A DNA stretch of 47,190 nt from Verrucomicrobiaceae bacterium. GTDB lineage: Bacteria; Verrucomicrobiota; Verrucomicrobiia; Verrucomicrobiales; Akkermansiaceae. This document shows, piece after piece, positions 43,145 through 47,190 of this stretch. The stretch is from positions 1 through 47,190 of the forward strand of contig JAIXQH010000061.1 in assembly GCA_027484055.1 (NCBI GenBank), read 5' to 3'. The notes under the pieces are model-generated. The model was not told the origin of the DNA, made no database searches, and saw nothing but the letters and a program-made list of their open reading frames with translations. Position 1 is the first letter of the stretch, and every line of letters begins with the position of its first letter. A program made the position numbers and the translations under genes.

Positions 43145-43780
43145 ATGAAAAACAAGGACGCAATCTCAGGAAAACGGCGAGCCGGACGGCCCAGCATTGA
43201 TCGCCGGGACGAGATTCTGGACGCGGCCGAGCGGCTGTATGACGCCATTGGCTTCGACAAGACGACGATCGGCGACGTGGCGCGCGAACTGGGCATGTCG
43301 CCGGCCAATCTTTATCGCTTCTTTTCCAACCGCCAGGCCATTGATGAAGCGGTGGCCGCGAGACAACTGCGCCTCATCGAGGATGCGGCCTGGGCGGAAG
43401 CGCGCTGCGCCCATCTTGATCCCGAAGCCGCATTTCGCCAGCTTTGCATCGCCGTGTCATTGAAAACACGGGATCTTCTGATGCACAGCGGCCGTGCGAG
43501 CGAGCTGTGCCTGGCTGCCACGCGCGGCAAGTGGCCGCCCGTGCGCGCCTTCATGGGCACCTTGCATGGCGCCGTGCGGCACGTTCTGGCCGATGGCGTG
43601 GCCCAGGGCCGTTTCCGCGTCGGCCGCAGCAGCGACGAGACAGCGGCCACCATCGTCAATGCCATGATCGCGGTGTGGCACCCGATCATCCTCGATGCCA
43701 ATGGCGTCGAGGACCTTGAGGCCAACGCCGCTGCGCTGGCCGACCTGCTACTGTCCGGCCTCAAGATAAAAAGTGATTAA
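43145..43780 (+). CDS. TetR-family regulator of the efflux locus
   Basis: The 211-residue protein has the TetR N-terminal HTH (about 20-65: DEILDAAERLYDAIGFDKT, IGDVARELGMSPANLYRFF) and a helical ligand-binding C-terminus. The position between the divergent outer-membrane factor and the adaptor-pump pair makes it the likely repressor of both. It is followed after 82 bases by the adaptor gene. Confidence 0.92.
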   Translation: MKNKDAISGKRRAGRPSIDRRDEILDAAERLYDAIGFDKTTIGDVARELGMSPANLYRFFSNRQAIDEAVAARQLRLIEDAAWAEARCAHLDPEAAFRQLCIAVSLKTRDLLMHSGRASELCLAATRGKWPPVRAFMGTLHGAVRHVLADGVAQGRFRVGRSSDETAATIVNAMIAVWHPIILDANGVEDLEANAAALADLLLSGLKIKSD

Positions 43781-43782
43781 TG

Positions 43783-43804
43783 ATGATATTTTTCATCTTA
43801 TCAT
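43783..43804. promoter_or_regulatory. Palindrome before the efflux adaptor gene
   Basis: ATGATA (43783-43788) and TATCAT (43799-43804) form a 22-base inverted repeat, preceded by AGTGATTAATG, in an AT-rich island within GC-rich DNA. It is a candidate TetR operator for the adaptor-pump transcript. Confidence 0.4.
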
Positions 43805-43862
43805 GATTAGCGATTGAGCGTATATCAGAGTCGACATCCCCGTTGCGGGATTGGAGACAACG

Positions 43863-44927
43863 ATGCGCAAATCCACTGTCGTGACTGCGGGCGCCCTCGT
43901 ACTGCTGGCTGCCTGCTCGACCAAACCCGCGCCGCCCGCGACGCCCCTCGTCAGGGTGGCGGTTGCAGAGCCGGCCGGCGCCGGCAGCGCCGGCAACTTC
44001 ACTGGCGTGGTGCGCGCCCGCATCGAATCCGCCCCCGGCTTCCGCGTGGCTGGCAAGATCAGCGAGCGGCTGGTCAATGCCGGGCAGACGGTCCGTGCCG
44101 GCCAGCCACTCATGCGCCTTGCCGCCGAAGATTATGACCTTGCCACCGCAGCTGCGCACGACCGCGTGCGCGCCGCCCAGGCCGATGTGGACCGCACCGT
44201 GGCCGATGAGCGCCGTCTGCGCGGTCTGGTCGATACGGGTGCGGTTTCGGCATCGGCCTATGATGGCATCAAGGCAGCGCGCGATGCGGCTGTCGCCAAT
44301 CTGGCGGCCGTTCGCGCCAGCGCCGCCAGCGTCGCCAACAATGGCCGTTATGCCACTCTGCTGGCTGATGCCGACGGCATCGTCACCGACATCCTGGCCG
44401 AGCCTGGCCAGGTGGTGGCAGCCGGCACGCCGGTGCTGCGGCTGGCCCGGGCCGGCGCGCGCGAGGCGCAGGTGTCGATTCCCGAAACCCGTGTGGCCGG
44501 TCTGCCGCGCCGGGCGATGGCGCAGCCCTATGGCGGCGGGCCGGCGATCCCGGCGCTTCTGCGCGAGGTGGCGGGCGCGGCTGACCCGCTCACCCGGGCC
44601 TTCCAGGCGCGCTATGTGCTGGAAACCGCCACACCGCCGCCGCTCGGGACCACCATCACTATCAGTCTGCGCGACACGCAAATGGGCGCGGTGGCCGTGC
44701 CGCTGGCGGCCATTGTGGACCTTGGCCATGGGCCCGGCGTCTGGCAGGTCGGCGCGGATGCGCGGGTGCGTTTCGTGCCGGTACGGCTGCTGCGCCTGAC
44801 CGAGGAAACGGCGGTGGTCCCGGCAAGCGCCTTGCCGGCCGGCAGCCGCATTGTCGCCCTTGGCGGCCATTTGCTGCGCGCGGGCCAGCCGGTCCGCCTG
44901 GGCCAAGTCGAGCGGGTGCGGTCATGA
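43863..44927 (+). CDS. RND efflux periplasmic adaptor (HlyD/AcrA family), lipoprotein
   Basis: The 354-residue protein has a lipoprotein signal with lipobox LLAAC. A biotinyl-lipoyl half with SAPGFRVAGKISERLVNAGQ and ADGIVTDILAEPGQVV follows, around a helical hairpin (about 95-155), then beta-barrel and membrane-proximal domains ending AVPLAAIVDLG, VWQVGADARV. It links the inner-membrane pump with the outer-membrane factor. GGAG precedes ATG 43863. The stop overlaps the pump ATG as ATGA. Confidence 0.92.
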   Translation: MRKSTVVTAGALVLLAACSTKPAPPATPLVRVAVAEPAGAGSAGNFTGVVRARIESAPGFRVAGKISERLVNAGQTVRAGQPLMRLAAEDYDLATAAAHDRVRAAQADVDRTVADERRLRGLVDTGAVSASAYDGIKAARDAAVANLAAVRASAASVANNGRYATLLADADGIVTDILAEPGQVVAAGTPVLRLARAGAREAQVSIPETRVAGLPRRAMAQPYGGGPAIPALLREVAGAADPLTRAFQARYVLETATPPPLGTTITISLRDTQMGAVAVPLAAIVDLGHGPGVWQVGADARVRFVPVRLLRLTEETAVVPASALPAGSRIVALGGHLLRAGQPVRLGQVERVRS

Positions 44928-47190
44928 AGGGGCCCAATCTTTCCGCCATCGCGGTCAAGGAACAATCAGTCACCCTGTTTCTGATGATCGCCATCATCGC
45001 GGCCGGCCTCTTCGCCTTTCTCCAGCTTGGTCGGGCGGAAGACCCGAATTTCACCGTGAAGACGATGACGGTCACGGCCCTGTGGCCCGGTGCCACTGCC
45101 CGCGAGATGCAGGACCAGGTGGCCGACCGGCTGGAAAAGCGGCTGCAGGAGCTGCGCTATTACGACAAGGTGGAAGCCCAGACGCGCCCCGGCCTGACCA
45201 CCCTGACCTTGAACTTGAAGGATTCAACCCCGCCCGCGGTGGTGCCGGAGCAGTTCTACCAGGCGCGCAAGAAGCTGGGCGACGAGGCCATCAACCTGCC
45301 GCGCGGCGTGATCGGTCCGCTGGCCAACGACGAATATTCCGACATGTTCTTCTCGCTGATCGCGGTGCAAGCCAAAGGCCTGCCGCACCGCGCGCTGGTG
45401 GCCGAAGCGGAGACCATCCGCAGCCAGCTGCAGCATGTCGACGGCGTCAAGAAGGTCTCCCTGATTGGAGAGCAGCGTCAGCGCATATTCGTCGACATCA
45501 GCCAGCGCCGGCTGGCAACGCTTGGCATCGCCCCCGATGTTCTGCTGGCGGCGCTGGCCAACCAGAATCTGTTGCAGCCGGTGGGCGAGGTGCAGACCGG
45601 ATCGCGGGCCATCGTGCTTAGGGTCACGGGCGCCTTCGATGACGTGGAGGCGGTGCGCGCCACTCCCATCGCGGTGGCAGGCCGCACGCTGCGCGTGGGC
45701 GACATTGCCCAGGTGCGCCGCGGCTATGAGGACCCGGCCAGCTACCTTGTCCGGCACAACGGGCAGGCCGGTCTGATGCTGGGCGTGGTGATGCGCGAAA
45801 ATCACAATGGCACGGCCCTTGGCGCCGCGCTGAAGGCCAAGCTGGCCGAAATCCGCAGGGGGCTCCCGCTTGGCATCAGCGTCACCGAAGTGGCCGACCA
45901 GGCCGCCAACATCTCCGAGGCCTATGGCGAATTCATGCTGAAGTTCGCCGTCGCGTTGTGCGTGGTGATGGCAGTCAGCCTCCTCGCGCTAGGCTGGCGG
46001 GTGGGGATCGTGGTGGCGCTGTCGGTGCCCCTCACGCTCGCGGCGGTGTTCGTCATCATGCTGATGACCGACCGCCAGTTCGACCGCATCACACTGGGCG
46101 CGCTCATCCTCAGCCTCGGCCTGCTGGTCGATGATGCGATCATCGCGATCGAGATGATGGTGGTGAAGCTGGAGGAAGGCTTCAGCCGGGTGGCCGCCGC
46201 CACCTTCGCCTGGGGCGCCACCGCGGCCCCGATGCTGACCGGCACACTGGTCACGGTGATCGGTTTCCTGCCGGTGGGCTTTGCCCGCTCCACGGCCGGC
46301 GAATATGCCGGCAACATTTTCTGGATCGTAGGCTTTGCGCTGGCGATTTCCTGGGTGGTCGCCGTCTATTTTACCCCTTATCTGGGCGTGAAGCTGCTGC
46401 CCGACATCGCGCCCGTGGCTGGCGGCCATGACGCCATCTACGCCACGCCCCGCTACCGCCGCCTGCGCGACGGGATCGGCCGCAGCGTTTCCCGCCGCGG
46501 CCGGGTGGTGTTGCTCGTGATGGTCGCGTTCGCGCTGGCCGGCGCAGTGCTGGCACTTGTGGTGCCCAAGCAGTTCTTCCCCTCGTCCGACCGGCCGGAG
46601 CTGATCACCGAAGTCTATCTTCCCCACGGATCGAGCATCGAGGCGACCGGCACGGTTGTGGCCCGGCTGGAGCATGACCTTGCCCGCCAGCCGGAGGCCC
46701 GTTTCGTCGACTCCTATGTGGGCGGCGGCGCCCCGCGTTTCTTCCTGTCGCTGAACCCAGAGCCTCTGGATCCCAGCTTTGCCAAGCTGATCATCCTGAC
46801 GCCCGATGCCAAAGCGCGCGACCGGCTGAAGGCCCGGCTGGAGGCGCTGGTCGCCGATGGCCGCTATCCCGAGGCGCGAGTGCGGGTGCTGACCCTGCTG
46901 TTCGGGCCACCGGTGCCCTATCCGGTCGCCTTCCGGGTGTCGGGGCCTGATCCATTGGTGCTGCGCAGCCTGGCCGACAAGGTCGCTGCCGCCATGCGGG
47001 CCAACCCCGACACGCGGGGAGTCAACTTGGACTGGGGCGACCGCACGCCCAACCTTGTGCTGGCCTTCGACCAGGAAAGGCTACGTCTTCTTGGCCTCGA
47101 TCCGGCGGCAGTGGCCCGCCAGCTGTCCGCCCTCGTGTCCGGCGTGACCGTGGCACAGGCCCGCATCGGCGATCGCACCACCGACGTGGT
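44924..47190 (+). CDS. RND efflux pump, cut by window end
   Basis: From ATG 44924 the frame is open to the window end (755 codons), so the C-terminus is missing. The N-terminal helix (VTLFLMIAIIAAGLFAFLQLG), EDPNFTVKTMTVTALWPGA and the TM4 motif GLLVDDAIIAIEMM with the paired aspartates of the proton relay identify an AcrB/MexB-class RND transporter. A second periplasmic domain follows (LVVPKQFFPSSDRPELITEV). The substrate is unknown. It is translationally coupled to the adaptor by a 4-base overlap and likely repressed by the TetR protein. Confidence 0.93.
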   Translation, partial: MKGPNLSAIAVKEQSVTLFLMIAIIAAGLFAFLQLGRAEDPNFTVKTMTVTALWPGATAREMQDQVADRLEKRLQELRYYDKVEAQTRPGLTTLTLNLKDSTPPAVVPEQFYQARKKLGDEAINLPRGVIGPLANDEYSDMFFSLIAVQAKGLPHRALVAEAETIRSQLQHVDGVKKVSLIGEQRQRIFVDISQRRLATLGIAPDVLLAALANQNLLQPVGEVQTGSRAIVLRVTGAFDDVEAVRATPIAVAGRTLRVGDIAQVRRGYEDPASYLVRHNGQAGLMLGVVMRENHNGTALGAALKAKLAEIRRGLPLGISVTEVADQAANISEAYGEFMLKFAVALCVVMAVSLLALGWRVGIVVALSVPLTLAAVFVIMLMTDRQFDRITLGALILSLGLLVDDAIIAIEMMVVKLEEGFSRVAAATFAWGATAAPMLTGTLVTVIGFLPVGFARSTAGEYAGNIFWIVGFALAISWVVAVYFTPYLGVKLLPDIAPVAGGHDAIYATPRYRRLRDGIGRSVSRRGRVVLLVMVAFALAGAVLALVVPKQFFPSSDRPELITEVYLPHGSSIEATGTVVARLEHDLARQPEARFVDSYVGGGAPRFFLSLNPEPLDPSFAKLIILTPDAKARDRLKARLEALVADGRYPEARVRVLTLLFGPPVPYPVAFRVSGPDPLVLRSLADKVAAAMRANPDTRGVNLDWGDRTPNLVLAFDQERLRLLGLDPAAVARQLSALVSGVTVAQARIGDRTTDV

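Overview
The window reads as a high-GC alphaproteobacterial chromosome, most likely from the order Sphingomonadales. This is inferred from the TonB-dependent receptor next to a metallo-beta-lactamase, the Ti-plasmid-like oriT, a LexA box of the alphaproteobacterial GTTC-N7-GTTC form, and a VirB-type secretion locus. The flanks are very GC-rich: bases 34681-34740 hold 48 G/C of 60. A block of about 23 kb (1160-24195) is visibly different in composition and content.

That block is best explained as an integrative mobilizable element inserted in the 3' end of a tRNA-Pro(TGG) gene. The intact tRNA is at 24172-24248 on the minus strand, and a 24-base copy of its 3' end (21 of 24 identical) lies at 1160-1183. 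A tyrosine recombinase sits just inside the left end. Three pairs of TGCACA-type repeats, each with an 11-base period, flank the two ends like integrase arm sites. Left to right the element carries: the integrase; a small-ORF region with inverted repeats; a tightly overlapping four-gene operon (SNF2/HepA-like helicase, AIPR protein with a nuclease-like N-terminus, type III-like adenine methyltransferase Mod, type III-like helicase-nuclease Res); an ArdC antirestriction gene behind a long foldable leader; a leftward mobilization operon (a large membrane protein, a vWA-like lipoprotein, zinc-ribbon and small proteins, a soluble VirD4-like coupling ATPase, a small membrane protein, a MobA/MobL relaxase and a hypothetical protein) with an oriT just upstream of the relaxase; an AT-rich HTH plus beta-propeller gene; and a small conserved-looking gene behind a second structured leader.

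The four-gene operon is the strongest candidate for an undescribed defence system. Its members overlap by 1, 8 and 4 bases, and the helicase seems to start at a CTG codon, about 37 residues upstream of the first GTG. I do not know a named system with exactly this composition.

Right of the element are an orphan LexA-box sequence, a metallo-beta-lactamase pseudogene (one nonsense codon and one 7-base duplication), a TonB-dependent receptor, a BNR/YCF48-type propeller protein, a LysR regulator divergent from a PLP-dependent decarboxylase-like enzyme, a compact leftward T4SS operon virB2-3-4-6-8-9-10-11 that lacks virB1, virB5, virB7 and virD4, a secreted GH74-like propeller protein, and a tripartite RND efflux locus (outer-membrane factor divergent from a TetR regulator, followed by adaptor and pump) cut by the window end. 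The mobilizable element supplies a relaxase and coupling protein but no transfer channel. The nearby T4SS supplies a channel but no coupling protein, so they could complement each other; that is inference only.
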